Source: UBA1765 sp045629945
Lineage (GTDB): Bacteria; Fibrobacterota; Fibrobacteria; Fibrobacterales; Fibrobacteraceae
Reading direction: 5' to 3'
DNA length: 64,000 bases
NCBI GenBank assembly: GCA_045629945.1
Contig: JAZQSE010000027.1
Location: forward strand, 153,948 to 217,947
Part shown: one piece after another, positions 6,415 to 15,878 of the stretch
How the letters are laid out: the number at the start of each line of letters is the position of its first letter
Position numbering within the stretch: the stretch's first letter is position 1
Made by a program: the position numbers and the translations under genes
Notes under the pieces: model-generated
What the model saw: the letters and a program-made list of their open reading frames with translations, nothing else
Databases searched by the model: none
What the model was told of the DNA's origin: nothing

Positions 6415-8703
6415 TTACTTCACAAGAACAGGGCGTGTTCCTTGGAATCCGTTTCCTTTTACGCGAACAATATAGAACCCTTTTTGAATGTTTTCTAAAG
6501 AGAAACTATGTGAGCCAACAGAAAGGTTTCCAGAATGTAAGGAATGCAAACGAGCTCCATTTGTTCCAATCAAATCAATTGTATAATGCCCGGCTTTTGG
6601 TGCCTGGAATTGAATTGCAGAATTAGTGAATGCAAGTGCTTTTGTAAAGGTTGACTTGGTGTTGATTTTTGCTGGAACACCCGCTTCTGTTACCAGGATA
6701 ATGTCTTTAACATCAGCAGCACTTTGTTCTGTAGCTTTAAACAATTCTTTGTTGGAGTCAAACTTAGAAATGACAATACCATTATCTGTAATCATATTGT
6801 CAAAAGTAACGTTTCCGCTAAAGCCAACGGCAGCAACCATCAAAGTAACAGAGAAAAGATTGCCTAAATCTGTATCTAAAGTATCTCCGGCTTCTGTAGT
6901 GTATTCTGTGATGTCGAATTCACAAGTTGATGAAGCACCGTCATTTAACCAGCAAGAAGTTGTGTTAGACATTTCCCATGTCCAGTTGTCGTCAGCAGAA
7001 CCGTCTCGAACAAAAGCTAAACCAACCCAAAGGCCACCATCTGCACCACCAGAACCGTTGTTTGAAATTTCAACAGAGAGCGTTTTGGCTCCGGTAAGGT
7101 CAGGGACTTTTGAGAATTCAATGTTTGCGCCAGATTCGCCCAAGGTGTTGTAGGTTACTTGCATCATATAATTTTTATAGTTTTCATCATTTTTAGCAGA
7201 GTCTGCGTCAAATGCAGATGTTCTTGTTGCTGTTGGGCATACATTGGTTAAGGAGTTTCCGGCAGTGTAATTAGCCCAACCAGGCATTTCATCTAATGTG
7301 ATGATGTTTTCGCTAGCCATGTTAGATTGCCAAACAGATTTAGCGGTTTTAGTAGTGACATAGCCACCATTCCAGGATTCATACCATGGCATCCACCAAG
7401 ACCATACTGCTTGATCGTTTTGCATATTGGTTACATCAGGAATTGGACCATTTTCACTTAAAGCGAGAATTTTTGTAACGCCGAATTTGTCTTTTAAACC
7501 ATTAAAGGCTGCATAGTTACTAGAATGGTCATTGGCATTATTGTAAATATCTATACCAAGAACGTCGTAGTAAGTTTCGCCAGGATTCCAGCCTGTTTTA
7601 CCTACGTCCTGAGGGTTGAATACCCAAATCACGTTTTTAACGCCATTATCAAAAACCATTCTTTCATAAATCAAACGATAAAGAGCAGCAAATTGAGCGC
7701 CTGTATGCGTGCTCCACCAGAACCAGTTTCCACCAGATTCGTGAACTGGGCGGAAGATTGCTGCCACATTATCTTTTTGAAGGTCTAAGAATAATTGAGC
7801 AATTTCGTCGATATCAGAAACGATTGCTTTATATGTGGTAGAAAGTGTGTCCCAATTTGTTGTGCCTGTTACAAACGCTTTTGTGAAATCAAATGTGGTT
7901 GTTGCTCCAGAATTAGCACCAGGAACATAGAAAGCCATTACAGAGTCGCTTGGGTCGTTCCAGTGCCATGTAAATGCAGGAATACCACCTTGTGTCCAAG
8001 TGTCTTTTGCGAGAGTCATAATTTTGCTTGTGTAATCTTTGAACCAAGATTCGCCCGCTTGTAAGCCTGTGGCGTTCAAAAAGTCAAAGCCAACAAGAGC
8101 AGGGTATTTTCCACTTTGGGTATAAACAGCAACAACATCTTCATGTTCTTTTACAGAAGTAGTTGCATTATCCATACTCCCAGTCATAATGCCAGAAATC
8201 GTTTTAGTTCCAAAATTATTGGCAAGGAAGTTGTAGAGTTTTTTTGCGGCGTCTGTAGCGTCTTTTGTTGTTGGGGCGTTGCAGATATTAAAAGCTTTGG
8301 CTTCGTATTCAGAAATGGTAATGTAGTCAACATCTATCCAACCCCAGTTTTTAGTGACAGCGATAGAGTTAACACCAGCGGTTAAATTAATAGCTGTAGA
8401 AACATCAGTAAAGGAATTACTTTCAGGGAATTCCAATGAACCAGCTTTTGAGCCATTAACAGAAATGTCATTTGTTTTAGGAGAACCATAACCATTTTTA
8501 TAATGAATGGTCAATGTATAGGCTCCAGCGGAAGCTATGTTTACATTGCTGAAGGTTATGTCACCTTCTTTCATTTGAACATAAGAACCGCTAGCAGTTG
8601 CACCCCCAGAAAGGGTTGCGTCCTCGGCTTCGTATGTGACAGGGGCAGCAAATACAGCAGAGGCTGTTAAAATTGCTGTTAGAAAAAGTTTGTTTGTTTT
8701 CAT
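6415..8703 (-). CDS. Secreted modular GH26 beta-mannanase with N-terminal CBM35-like domain
   Basis: 762 aa from the ATG at 8703, chosen because a signal peptide (MKTNKLFL...VFA) and AGAGGA follow that start; the longer frame to 8757 adds an unlikely extension. Order: signal peptide 1-20; CBM35/CBM6-like beta-sandwich ~22-135 (YEAEDA start, NWGWIDVDYITI end); GH26 catalytic domain ~140-500 with acid/base E322 in RPVHESGGNWFWW and nucleophile E417 in LSENG; a second galactose-binding-like module ~530-650; and a C-terminal ~80-residue type IX-like sorting domain ending in PVLVK. It should cut mannan backbones outside the cell. The promoter is divergent from the symporter gene at 8795, which could import a released product. 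Confidence 0.93.
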   Translation of the reverse strand: MKTNKLFLTAILTASAVFAAPVTYEAEDATLSGGATASGSYVQMKEGDITFSNVNIASAGAYTLTIHYKNGYGSPKTNDISVNGSKAGSLEFPESNSFTDVSTAINLTAGVNSIAVTKNWGWIDVDYITISEYEAKAFNICNAPTTKDATDAAKKLYNFLANNFGTKTISGIMTGSMDNATTSVKEHEDVVAVYTQSGKYPALVGFDFLNATGLQAGESWFKDYTSKIMTLAKDTWTQGGIPAFTWHWNDPSDSVMAFYVPGANSGATTTFDFTKAFVTGTTNWDTLSTTYKAIVSDIDEIAQLFLDLQKDNVAAIFRPVHESGGNWFWWSTHTGAQFAALYRLIYERMVFDNGVKNVIWVFNPQDVGKTGWNPGETYYDVLGIDIYNNANDHSSNYAAFNGLKDKFGVTKILALSENGPIPDVTNMQNDQAVWSWWMPWYESWNGGYVTTKTAKSVWQSNMASENIITLDEMPGWANYTAGNSLTNVCPTATRTSAFDADSAKNDENYKNYMMQVTYNTLGESGANIEFSKVPDLTGAKTLSVEISNNGSGGADGGLWVGLAFVRDGSADDNWTWEMSNTTSCWLNDGASSTCEFDITEYTTEAGDTLDTDLGNLFSVTLMVAAVGFSGNVTFDNMITDNGIVISKFDSNKELFKATEQSAADVKDIILVTEAGVPAKINTKSTFTKALAFTNSAIQFQAPKAGHYTIDLIGTNGARLHSLHSGNLSVGSHSFSLENIQKGFYIVRVKGNGFQGTRPVLVK

Positions 8704-8794
8704 ACCAATATCCTCTTTTAAGGAAAAATAATAAAAGTCTTTGCAAGATTTTTTCAAGGGTTAAAGTTTAAATAGCATTTGCTATCTTTTTTGT

Positions 8795-10117
8795 ATGAAA
8801 ATTCTGTTTCTTTATTTTGCTGTTCTCTTTTTCATTGCGTTAAAAGATTTCTTCAAAGTGAAGAATTTTGATGATTTTATTGTTGCAGGGAAAAAACAAC
8901 GTTTGAGTTTTGTGACATTTTCTTTACTAGCAACTGTTTTAGGGGCATCAGCAACATTAGGGGTTTGCGAACGAGCTGAAACAGAAGGCTTTAGTGCTTT
9001 TTGGTGGTTGGGGTTTGGTTCTTTAGGTCTTTTTTTACAAGCGTTATTTCTTTCAAAAAAAATCAGAAGTTTTTCGGTCAATACTTTACCAGAATTAGTG
9101 CGTTTTACAGTTGGGCCTGTTGGGGCAAAGTTAGTGGCTTTGGTAATAGCTGTTTCTTGGGTGGGCGTCATTGCTGCTCAATTTGTAGGCTTAGGTTATT
9201 TTTTAAATCTTCTTGTAGATGATGCCTCTAAGATTATGGTAATTATTTCAGCTTTGTTGGTGATTCTTTATACGCTTTTAGGAGGCCAACTTTCAGTTGT
9301 TAAAACAGATGTTTTACAATTTTCTCTCTTTGCGATAGGGATTATAGGGACATTTGTTTTTTTATTTTTGGCTGATTTACCATTAGGTAAAACTCAAGAG
9401 CAGATGCCTGCGATAGAAATGTTTGGAACTTATTCTGTATTAGAATGGGGTGTTTTGGGAGTGACCGTTTTGGGTGCGTTTTTGTTAGGCCCAGATATTG
9501 TATCAAGAAATCTTTTATCTGACTCACCTAAAGTCGCAAAACGAGCCAATGTTTTGTCTGGAATTTTTCTTATTGTTTTTGCTTTTTTTATTACTTGGAT
9601 AGGTGTGTGGTGTGGGATTTTTTTTGAGGGAGATAAAAATCCTTTGTTACGCTTAGCAGAAGGGCTTTTGCCTTTGCCTTTAGCTATTTGCCTTTGTGTA
9701 GGGATGGTTTCTGCTTTGTTCTCTTCAGCAGATACAAGTTTAATTAATGTATCATCTATTTTTGCTCAAGATTTGTTAGGAACAAAAAAAATAATTACCG
9801 TTAGATTGATTGTTGTTTTAATAGGCGTTTTAGCCACATTACTTGCGTTATATGGAAAAGATATTATAACTCTTTTACTTTCTGCTTATTCTGTTTATAC
9901 TCCGGGTGTGGTTTTCCCTTTAGCTGTTGCTATTTTAGCTCATGGGAAATTTCAAGTGGTTGAAAAAATTTGGGTAATTGGAATTTTTATTGGTGGAACT
10001 TTAGGTTTAGTAGGAACTTTTATTGCAAAAGAAATGAACGTTTTCCCTCTTATAGGAATTGCTTTATCACTTTTATTTTCTTTGTGTAGCTTGCGGCGTA
10101 TAAAAAATCCCACTTGA
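8795..10117 (+). CDS. Sodium:solute symporter family protein
   Basis: 440 aa with about 12-13 membrane helices. The start (KDFFKVKNFDDFIVAGKKQ) and the early LLATVLGASATLGV segment are typical of the SSS family (sodium/proline, pantothenate and sugar transporters), and SADTSLINVSS near residue 310 matches the conserved Na+-site region. The substrate cannot be read from sequence. Its position, divergent from a mannanase and convergent with a GH5 glucanase, makes a sugar or sugar-derived substrate plausible. The gene's stop codon lies inside its own terminator stem. Confidence 0.85.
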   Translation: MKILFLYFAVLFFIALKDFFKVKNFDDFIVAGKKQRLSFVTFSLLATVLGASATLGVCERAETEGFSAFWWLGFGSLGLFLQALFLSKKIRSFSVNTLPELVRFTVGPVGAKLVALVIAVSWVGVIAAQFVGLGYFLNLLVDDASKIMVIISALLVILYTLLGGQLSVVKTDVLQFSLFAIGIIGTFVFLFLADLPLGKTQEQMPAIEMFGTYSVLEWGVLGVTVLGAFLLGPDIVSRNLLSDSPKVAKRANVLSGIFLIVFAFFITWIGVWCGIFFEGDKNPLLRLAEGLLPLPLAICLCVGMVSALFSSADTSLINVSSIFAQDLLGTKKIITVRLIVVLIGVLATLLALYGKDIITLLLSAYSVYTPGVVFPLAVAILAHGKFQVVEKIWVIGIFIGGTLGLVGTFIAKEMNVFPLIGIALSLLFSLCSLRRIKNPT

Positions 10118-10136
10118 TTGAAGTGGGATAAAAAAA
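10107..10136. terminator. Bidirectional terminator overlapping the symporter stop codon
   Basis: ATCCCACTT (10107-10115) pairs with AAGTGGGAT (10121-10129), loop GATTG. The TGA stop of the symporter (10115-10117) sits at the stem/loop junction. A-rich runs on both sides fit use by the convergent GH5 gene as well. Confidence 0.8.
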
Positions 10137-10151
10137 AGAAACGTTTTAAAA

Positions 10152-11228
10152 TTATCCTTTTGCTAAAATATCAAGAAGTTCTTTGTCTAAGCGTTCAGGA
10201 TTATTGTACTGAGGCAAGTCTTTATGAAGACTTTCTCCTTTAGAAACTAAACCAAAGTCAAGGTTTTTATAGTTCCAATAACTATAGCCGACATCGGTCT
10301 CGCGAAGAATTTCCATAAAATCATTAAGCCAGTTGATTTGAGATTCGCGGTTTACTTGAGCGTAAACACCAAATTCATTACAAGCTACAGGTAAATCATA
10401 TTTTTGACGGAATTCTAAAGCGTTTTCAATACTTTTGCGTAAACGATCTTTGTCCCATTTTCCAAAGTCCATATTCAGTTTGGTTTTGGCTTCTCCATCA
10501 GGGGCAGGGTATTCTCCTGGCCACATACGTTTTTGATGGAAGAATGGGTCTTGAATCCAGGCTGCAAATTGGTGTGTGAAACAAACCGGAGTGTAAGTAT
10601 GGAAACTGTAAATGACATTGTCATCATCAACAGGCGTTAAATACTTAAACTCTTCGGCGCTGTTCCAACGATTTGAACCGATAACGATAGGATTCTTAGG
10701 AGCATGGGCACGAACATTTTTATAAAGTTCGTCTTTAATGACATCCCAAACTTTAGAATCTTGACCAGCGGGTTCATTTAAAAGCTCAAGCATTACTTCG
10801 TGCTGGTCTGCATATCGTTCTGCCAACATAGCCCAAACTTTGCAAGCGTCTTTTCTGCATTCTGGGTCAGAAAAGAAAGGTTGTTCTTGCGTACAACCTA
10901 AATGAAAATCATGGCCAGGGCATTTATGCAAATCCAAAATGACTGCAAGCCCTGATGCTTGAATTTCTTGAAGAGCTTTATCTAAAAGTTCAAAAGCTTT
11001 TTCTTCAGGGATAAGTTCTTTCCCTTTAAAAAAGTTTTGGTAATCTATAGGTAAGCGAACATGGTTAAAGCCAACTTTTTTTAGAAGTCTGAAATCTTCA
11101 AAAGAAAGAAAAGTTTCTGCGTGTGTAAAAAAACCAGGGAATCCTTGCGGATCTTTTTCTTCGATGCAATCAACCTGACTGAACCAGCCCCCGAGGTTGA
11201 CACCTTTCAGACGTTCTTTCAAAAGCAT
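10152..11228 (-). CDS. GH5 family glycoside hydrolase (endoglucanase type), no signal peptide
   Basis: 358 aa, a single (beta/alpha)8 domain. GVNLGGWF at the N-terminus, NHVRLPIDYQ, the acid/base in LLNEPAG (E152), FHTYTP, and the nucleophile in CNEFGV (E285) are the standard GH5 landmarks in order. No signal peptide or sorting tail is present, unlike the other polysaccharide enzymes here, so it probably acts in the cytoplasm on imported oligosaccharides. The gene starts 3 bp after the small gene ending at 11232, so the two form an operon. Endo-glucanase or glucosidase activity fits; GH5 also includes mannanases, so specificity is open. Confidence 0.9.
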   Translation of the reverse strand: MLLKERLKGVNLGGWFSQVDCIEEKDPQGFPGFFTHAETFLSFEDFRLLKKVGFNHVRLPIDYQNFFKGKELIPEEKAFELLDKALQEIQASGLAVILDLHKCPGHDFHLGCTQEQPFFSDPECRKDACKVWAMLAERYADQHEVMLELLNEPAGQDSKVWDVIKDELYKNVRAHAPKNPIVIGSNRWNSAEEFKYLTPVDDDNVIYSFHTYTPVCFTHQFAAWIQDPFFHQKRMWPGEYPAPDGEAKTKLNMDFGKWDKDRLRKSIENALEFRQKYDLPVACNEFGVYAQVNRESQINWLNDFMEILRETDVGYSYWNYKNLDFGLVSKGESLHKDLPQYNNPERLDKELLDILAKG

Positions 11229-11231
11229 ATT

Positions 11232-11540
11232 TTACCATTCTTCTTTTTCTTCGATTCTGACATTGACTTCTTCATCGGCAATGTTTAAGCCAAGAATTAC
11301 TTCTAAGTCATCTGGTGTATCGTAGAAATCAGCAACAAGACCAACTTTTTTCAATTCGTCTTTTTGCTTTTCAAAGTGAACGATATCAAAGATCTTGACA
11401 GGAACTACATCTGAAGCACCGGCAATAGGAATTTCTAAAACCATGCCACGATTGATAGGTCCTTCAACAACCTTTCCCTTAAAAACTAAACTATTTTGTC
11501 CTTCCCCAAGGGAAGTTTTCTTGATATAGAATTTTGGCAT
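11232..11540 (-). CDS. Small protein with a translation-factor domain-2-like beta barrel
   Basis: 102 aa, acidic. The pattern KTSLGEGQNSLVFKGKVVEGPINRGMVLEIPI and VPVKIFDIVHFEKQKDE resembles domain 2 of EF-Tu-like GTPases standing alone, without any GTPase domain. Similar stand-alone barrels occur in some bacteria and are uncharacterised. It lies just upstream of the GH5 gene on the same strand (3-bp gap) and divergent from mqnA, so co-transcription with GH5 is likely while a functional link is not evident. Confidence 0.6.
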   Translation of the reverse strand: MPKFYIKKTSLGEGQNSLVFKGKVVEGPINRGMVLEIPIAGASDVVPVKIFDIVHFEKQKDELKKVGLVADFYDTPDDLEVILGLNIADEEVNVRIEEKEEW

Positions 11541-11609
11541 TTTCAGTATTTCATTGAATGTTTATGTCCAACTATTTTTCTGTCGCTGGGGAAAAACTAA
11601 CTTTTTTCT

Positions 11610-12437
11610 ATGCAGTTGTGTATTGGAAGAGTTCCCTTTTTAGTCTGTGCTCCCTATTTTCATCGATTTTTTGCTTTTAAAGCCTTAGAATCGAGATATT
11701 TTTTTCATGATGATGTACCAAGTGTCTTAAATCGGCTTCTTGTAGAAGGAAAAATACACTTGGCGCCGGCATCTTCTTTTAATTATGCGTTGCATCCAGA
11801 AAAGTTTGTGCTTTATTCAGAGCTTTGTACCTCTTCGCGTTTAGAAGTTCAATCCGTTCGCTTGTATTCTTCTTTCCCTATCGAAGAACTTGATAAAAAA
11901 AATGTGCATTTAACTCCTAAAAGTGCAACCTCAATTTCTTTACTGAAAGTTTTATTTGCACTTCGGTTTAAAATTGAACCGCACTATGTAGATAAACGAC
12001 CATTTGATGAAAAAGAAGATGTAGCGCGTTTACTTATAGGTGATGAAGCTTTATTCCAGAATAAAAAAGATACGTTTCCTTATGTTTATGATTTGGCTAC
12101 ACTTTGGCAAGACTGGCAAGGTATGCCGTTTGTTTTTGGTGCTTGGAGTATTCATCAAAGTGCTTTGGAAAAAGATTTGCATAATGAACTTTGTGATTTC
12201 TTATCAGAAGTTAATTTGTCTGTGAATGAGTTTAGAAATGATTCAGAAAAAGCATTAAAACTTTGGAAATCTCACTACCCAGTAGAACTTGCCTCAGATG
12301 ATTTGCAGAAATATTTTAATGTTTTAGATTATACATTTACAGACGAGCGCAAAAAATCACTTTTACTTTTTTTTGAAAAATGCGCCGAAATAGGTTTGTT
12401 ATCAAAAGTACCTGAAATGAAATATTGGCACCCGTAA
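11610..12437 (+). CDS. mqnA: Chorismate dehydratase (futalosine menaquinone pathway)
   Basis: 275 aa, the normal size of MqnA/MqnD-family periplasmic-binding-fold enzymes. The start (IGRVPFLVCAPYFHRF), the HLAPASSFNYALHPEKF segment and SVRLYSSFPIEEL match the MqnA layout; LLIGDEALF near residue 145 is a further family hallmark. MqnA converts chorismate to 3-[(1-carboxyvinyl)oxy]benzoate, the first step of the futalosine route to menaquinone. An MqnD-type paralogue would act on cyclic futalosine; the 'LLIGD(E)AL' signature favours MqnA. Menaquinone would feed fumarate respiration, fitting a succinate producer. No Shine-Dalgarno is evident, so the message may be leaderless. Confidence 0.8.
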   Translation: MQLCIGRVPFLVCAPYFHRFFAFKALESRYFFHDDVPSVLNRLLVEGKIHLAPASSFNYALHPEKFVLYSELCTSSRLEVQSVRLYSSFPIEELDKKNVHLTPKSATSISLLKVLFALRFKIEPHYVDKRPFDEKEDVARLLIGDEALFQNKKDTFPYVYDLATLWQDWQGMPFVFGAWSIHQSALEKDLHNELCDFLSEVNLSVNEFRNDSEKALKLWKSHYPVELASDDLQKYFNVLDYTFTDERKKSLLLFFEKCAEIGLLSKVPEMKYWHP

Positions 12438-12551
12438 ATAACAATAAATTATTTTTGGATATAGGAAATTAAAGTAAAATAACATAAATTAAAGAATGAT
12501 GGATTCATTTAATCCTTAAAGGGAATAACTTTTTTTCAGAGGTAATAGGAA

Positions 12552-13433
12552 ATGGAAAAAGGCAAAATATTACTTATAGATGATAATCCCTCTGTTTTAC
12601 GTTTAAATGGGGAATTCTTAGAACGAGCAGGTTATGCTGTTGAAATGGTTTCTTCCGGAAAACAAGTTCTTGAATTTTTAGAAGAAAAAACTTTTGATTT
12701 AGTTTTGCTTGATGTCAATATGCCTGATATGGATGGATTTGAAGTTTGCAAAAAAATAAGAGAATCCTATTCATTAGAAGAATTACCTGTGATTTTTTTG
12801 ACTTGTCGAGAAGATTTTGCAAATGTAGAAGCGGCTTTTGAAGCAGGTGCTTCAGATTATGTTAGCAAAATGACGCCTATAGAAATTTTATTGCAAAGAG
12901 TTAATGTTCATGTTCAATTAGTGCAAGCAATGAAAGAAATACGCATAATTTCTTTAACAGATGCATTAACGAAGTGTTATAATCGTCGCCATGCAGTATT
13001 AACTTTACGAGAATGGCTTGCTCGTGAATCTCGCTATGGAACGTCATTTGCGATGGTTTATTTAGATATGAATGGATTGAAAAGAATCAATGATGGTCAG
13101 GGGCATTTGATAGGCGATGCTTTATTGTGTCGATTTGTTGAGGCTCTTAAATCGGTTCTACGCTCTTCAGATATGTTATTCCGTATGGGTGGAGATGAAT
13201 TTATGGTTCTTTTGCCAGATACTGAAAAAGAAGGTGCCGTGGTCTGTGCCCATAGAATGGAATGTGCGGCAAAAGCTATGTGTCCTGAATGTGGAGAATA
13301 CCCATTTGCTTTTGGAACGGTTCACTCTTCAGAAAAATATTCATCGGCGGATTCTATGTTGCTTTCAGCTGACGAACGTATGTATCATTGTAAAGAACGG
13401 ATGAAACGTTTAGGCGCGGCCAGTCGCGACTAG
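12552..13433 (+). CDS. Response regulator diguanylate cyclase (REC-GGDEF)
   Basis: 293 aa. REC domain ~1-120: acidic pair DD near residue 10, phosphoacceptor D54 in LLDVNMPDMDG, and the K of YVSKMTP. GGDEF domain ~130-290 with an intact GGDEF active site (RMGGDEFMVLLP) and the nucleotide-binding YLDMNGLKRIND. It should make cyclic di-GMP when phosphorylated, as in PleD-like proteins with a single receiver. An inhibitory RxxD site five residues before GGDEF is not obvious (SSDMLFRM), so product inhibition may be absent. Ribosome site AGAGG/AGGAA before the ATG. The 3' end overlaps the convergent aldolase gene by 24 bp. Confidence 0.9.
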   Translation: MEKGKILLIDDNPSVLRLNGEFLERAGYAVEMVSSGKQVLEFLEEKTFDLVLLDVNMPDMDGFEVCKKIRESYSLEELPVIFLTCREDFANVEAAFEAGASDYVSKMTPIEILLQRVNVHVQLVQAMKEIRIISLTDALTKCYNRRHAVLTLREWLARESRYGTSFAMVYLDMNGLKRINDGQGHLIGDALLCRFVEALKSVLRSSDMLFRMGGDEFMVLLPDTEKEGAVVCAHRMECAAKAMCPECGEYPFAFGTVHSSEKYSSADSMLLSADERMYHCKERMKRLGAASRD

Positions 13434-14063
13434 AAAATCTTTTAGATTTTTTCCGATTTCGTCCCATTCACCTGCATTCATAAGAGATGGTTTGAAAATA
13501 CTACCGCCAAAGGCTAGCAGATTCGCTGAAGCATCAAGATATGTTTTTGCGTTTTCTGTATGCACGCCACCACAAGCAAGTAACGGAATGTCTCTAAATG
13601 GGCCTCTTAAACTTTTAATATAAGCGGGGCCGCCTAGAGCATCGACAGGGAAAACTTTAACGCAAGTAGCACCTGCTCTGTAAGCAATTTCAATTTCTGT
13701 TGGGGTTAAAGCTCCTGGAATCATAGGTATTCCAAGAGAATTTCCTTTCTCGATAATTTCTGGAATGGTTGTCGGAGAAACAATAAAACCGGCTCCGGCA
13801 TCAAGAGCTAGGTTTAATTCTTCAAGAGTTCTGACAGTGCCTGCGCCAACAACGAGTTCAGTTCCTTTTGAGGCTTCTTTAAGAGCTTTTAAGATTTCTA
13901 TTGCGTTTTTTGTGTTCATTGTGACTTCTATCAAAGTAAGACCTTGTGCAACAGAAGTTCTAACGCATTCTTTTTCTTGTCCGAGAGGAATATCGCGTAA
14001 AATGCCTATGACTGGCATTTTTTCTACAGCTTTGTTAAAAAGGAGTTTGTTTTCGCTTTGCAT
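13410..14063 (-). CDS. eda: KDPG/KHG aldolase
   Basis: 217 aa, the usual length. Class I aldolase of the Entner-Doudoroff and hexuronate pathways: splits 2-keto-3-deoxy-6-phosphogluconate into pyruvate and glyceraldehyde-3-phosphate. Landmarks: VIGILRD near the start, LTLIEVTMNT (catalytic Glu), VGAGTVRTLEE, and the Schiff-base lysine K136 in CVKVFPVDALGGPAYI, followed by LACGGV. It fits use of uronic acids from pectin, though no other hexuronate genes are in the window. The 3' end overlaps the diguanylate cyclase gene on the other strand. Confidence 0.92.
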   Translation of the reverse strand: MQSENKLLFNKAVEKMPVIGILRDIPLGQEKECVRTSVAQGLTLIEVTMNTKNAIEILKALKEASKGTELVVGAGTVRTLEELNLALDAGAGFIVSPTTIPEIIEKGNSLGIPMIPGALTPTEIEIAYRAGATCVKVFPVDALGGPAYIKSLRGPFRDIPLLACGGVHTENAKTYLDASANLLAFGGSIFKPSLMNAGEWDEIGKNLKDFLVATGRA

Positions 14064-14179
14064 ATAACCTCTTTGAAAAAAAGCAAAATTCCTTTAAAAA
14101 AGCCCTTTTAAAGGAGCAAAATGAAATGTAGGAAAAAGAAAATGATTTATCTAGTGAATTTATATGTATCTTTCTTGTT

Positions 14180-14929
14180 ATGGAAAATAACGAAGAATTC
14201 TGCAAGCGTAATTTCACAGTCCGGTTTTCAGATTGCGATTACAATAGTCGTGTTAAGCTTTCGAGTTTGTTCCGTTTTATGGAAGAAAGTGCTGTTGCTG
14301 ATGCTGAAGAAAATGGATATGGGTTAAGACAACTTATTCGGTCGGGGTATACGCTTGTGCTTTCTCGGCAAAAATTGCGTTTAACACACCAGCCTTTAGA
14401 AGGGGAACGTTTAAGTGTTGAAACCTGGACAAAATCTATAGATGGTAAAGTAGCGCTGAAAGATTTTTCTTTTAAAGATTCTCAAGGGAATGCTCTTGCC
14501 CAGGCGACAACTTCTTGGCTTTTGATTTCTTTAAAAACAGGTAAAGCCGTTGATTTCTCAGAGTGCCCGTTCCCTATTTTTGTTTCTCCGAATCGCGAAG
14601 CCCTTACTGAAAAATTAGATTTGCTTTTGCCAGAATCTTCTGGCAGAGAAGTTTATACCCGGGTCGCTCGTTATAGTGATTTGGATTTAAATATGCATGT
14701 CAATCATTGTCGTTATGTAGAATGGTGTATGGATGTTTTTGATTTAGAAGAATTGAAATCAAGACAACTCCGTTCTATACAAATGAATTATTTATCACAA
14801 ATACCATTTGGCGAAGAAACCAAATTAATTCGTTTCGATAATTCAAGGAATCACGCTTTGATTTGTGGTGTTTCTGCAACCAATCCAGATATTGTACGTT
14901 TTCAGGCTCGTATAGGTTTTTCTCAATAA
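14180..14929 (+). CDS. Acyl-ACP thioesterase
   Basis: 249 aa, a double-hotdog protein. The first hotdog (FTVRFSDCDYNSRVKLSSLFRFMEE) is followed by a second with the catalytic motif DLDLNMHVNHCRYVEW, in which N and H are the active residues of plant FatA/FatB-like and bacterial acyl-ACP thioesterases. It releases free fatty acids from acyl carrier protein. The start ATG at 14180 has no clear ribosome site. An upstream AAAGGAG (14111-14116) belongs to another frame. Divergent from eda, convergent with the lipoprotein at 14931. Confidence 0.87.
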   Translation: MENNEEFCKRNFTVRFSDCDYNSRVKLSSLFRFMEESAVADAEENGYGLRQLIRSGYTLVLSRQKLRLTHQPLEGERLSVETWTKSIDGKVALKDFSFKDSQGNALAQATTSWLLISLKTGKAVDFSECPFPIFVSPNREALTEKLDLLLPESSGREVYTRVARYSDLDLNMHVNHCRYVEWCMDVFDLEELKSRQLRSIQMNYLSQIPFGEETKLIRFDNSRNHALICGVSATNPDIVRFQARIGFSQ

Positions 14930-14930
14930 T

Positions 14931-15770
14931 TTATTGGCAACGCCATATTCCGACATTAAATTCCCAAGTAAAACAAATAGAGCCAAGAGTATCAGTTCGG
15001 AAAATATTTTCCGCTTGCCCTATAGCGGCTTCTAGTTTTTTTAAAGTTTCTTTAGCAGGGTGACCATAAGGGTTCTTTTTGGCATTACTCACAACGGCAA
15101 ATTGTATTTGGAGTGTTTCAAGAAATTTTAATGAAGATGAAGTTTCTGCGCCATGATGCGGTACTTGAAAAAGAGATGCGTTTAAAGTAGGGTAGAATTC
15201 TAAAAGATTTTTTTCTTCTTCTTTTTCAATGTCGCCAGTAAGAAGCAGACTTTCATTTCCATTCTTTAAATGTAAAACAATGCTAGAAGCGTTTTCTGTC
15301 AATTGTTTGTCTCGAACAGGCCAAAGAGTATTTAGTGAAATTCCTTCAAATAGAATTTTTTCACCTTTGTGTAACGAACTATTTGGAATTTCTTTAATAG
15401 AAAGCAATTTTTGGATACTATCAAGTAGCCAATATTGTGAAGAATCCTTGTTCCAGAAAACATGTTTTATAAAAAAATCAGCGCTATCCTGGGCTATTTC
15501 TAAAAAACCTCCTGCGTGGTCTCTGTGTAAATGGCTCAAGACAATCCATTCTAAGGTGTCGACATTAAAAGACTTTAAAATCCGTTCAAAATGAATAGAG
15601 TCAGGCCCTGTATCGTACAAGGCAAATTTCCCATTGGATTCGAAAAGTACTGAAAGACCTTGTCCGACATCAAGAAAATGGATGTTCCAGGTATCTCCAG
15701 AAGAATCTTCCGGGGCTAATGTGCAGGCAAGCAGAGAGGCGCAAAAAAGGAAAATAATAATAGTTTTCAT
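14931..15770 (-). CDS. Secreted lipoprotein with ComEC-like metallo-beta-lactamase fold
   Basis: 279 aa. I chose ATG 15770, which gives a lipoprotein signal (MKTIIIFLFCASLLAC, lipobox LLAC, Cys16); the frame extends upstream to 15821. The domain has FLDVGQGLSVL, SHLHRDHAGG (the HxHxDH metal motif), LLLTGDIEKEEE and VPHHGAETSSS, the same order as the C-terminal domain of the DNA-uptake protein ComEC/Rec2, but without the channel. Stand-alone versions are presumed phosphodiesterases or nucleases, here anchored outside the cytoplasmic membrane. No competence gene is adjacent. Confidence 0.8.
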   Translation of the reverse strand: MKTIIIFLFCASLLACTLAPEDSSGDTWNIHFLDVGQGLSVLFESNGKFALYDTGPDSIHFERILKSFNVDTLEWIVLSHLHRDHAGGFLEIAQDSADFFIKHVFWNKDSSQYWLLDSIQKLLSIKEIPNSSLHKGEKILFEGISLNTLWPVRDKQLTENASSIVLHLKNGNESLLLTGDIEKEEEKNLLEFYPTLNASLFQVPHHGAETSSSLKFLETLQIQFAVVSNAKKNPYGHPAKETLKKLEAAIGQAENIFRTDTLGSICFTWEFNVGIWRCQ

Positions 15771-15878
15771 ACTTATATAAACGCTTTTCTCCCGGAAAAG
15801 TGAACAAAAAAAATGTGACAATAAAAAAAAGTTTGATTTTTTGCTAATTTTGCATCAAGACAAATTGGAGAAATATCT

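Noticed and set aside
14121..14327. 68-aa ORF with AAAGGAG upstream
   Set aside because: It overlaps the acyl-ACP thioesterase in another frame, and its sequence has no domain-like pattern; the ribosome-like site is part of a short palindrome.
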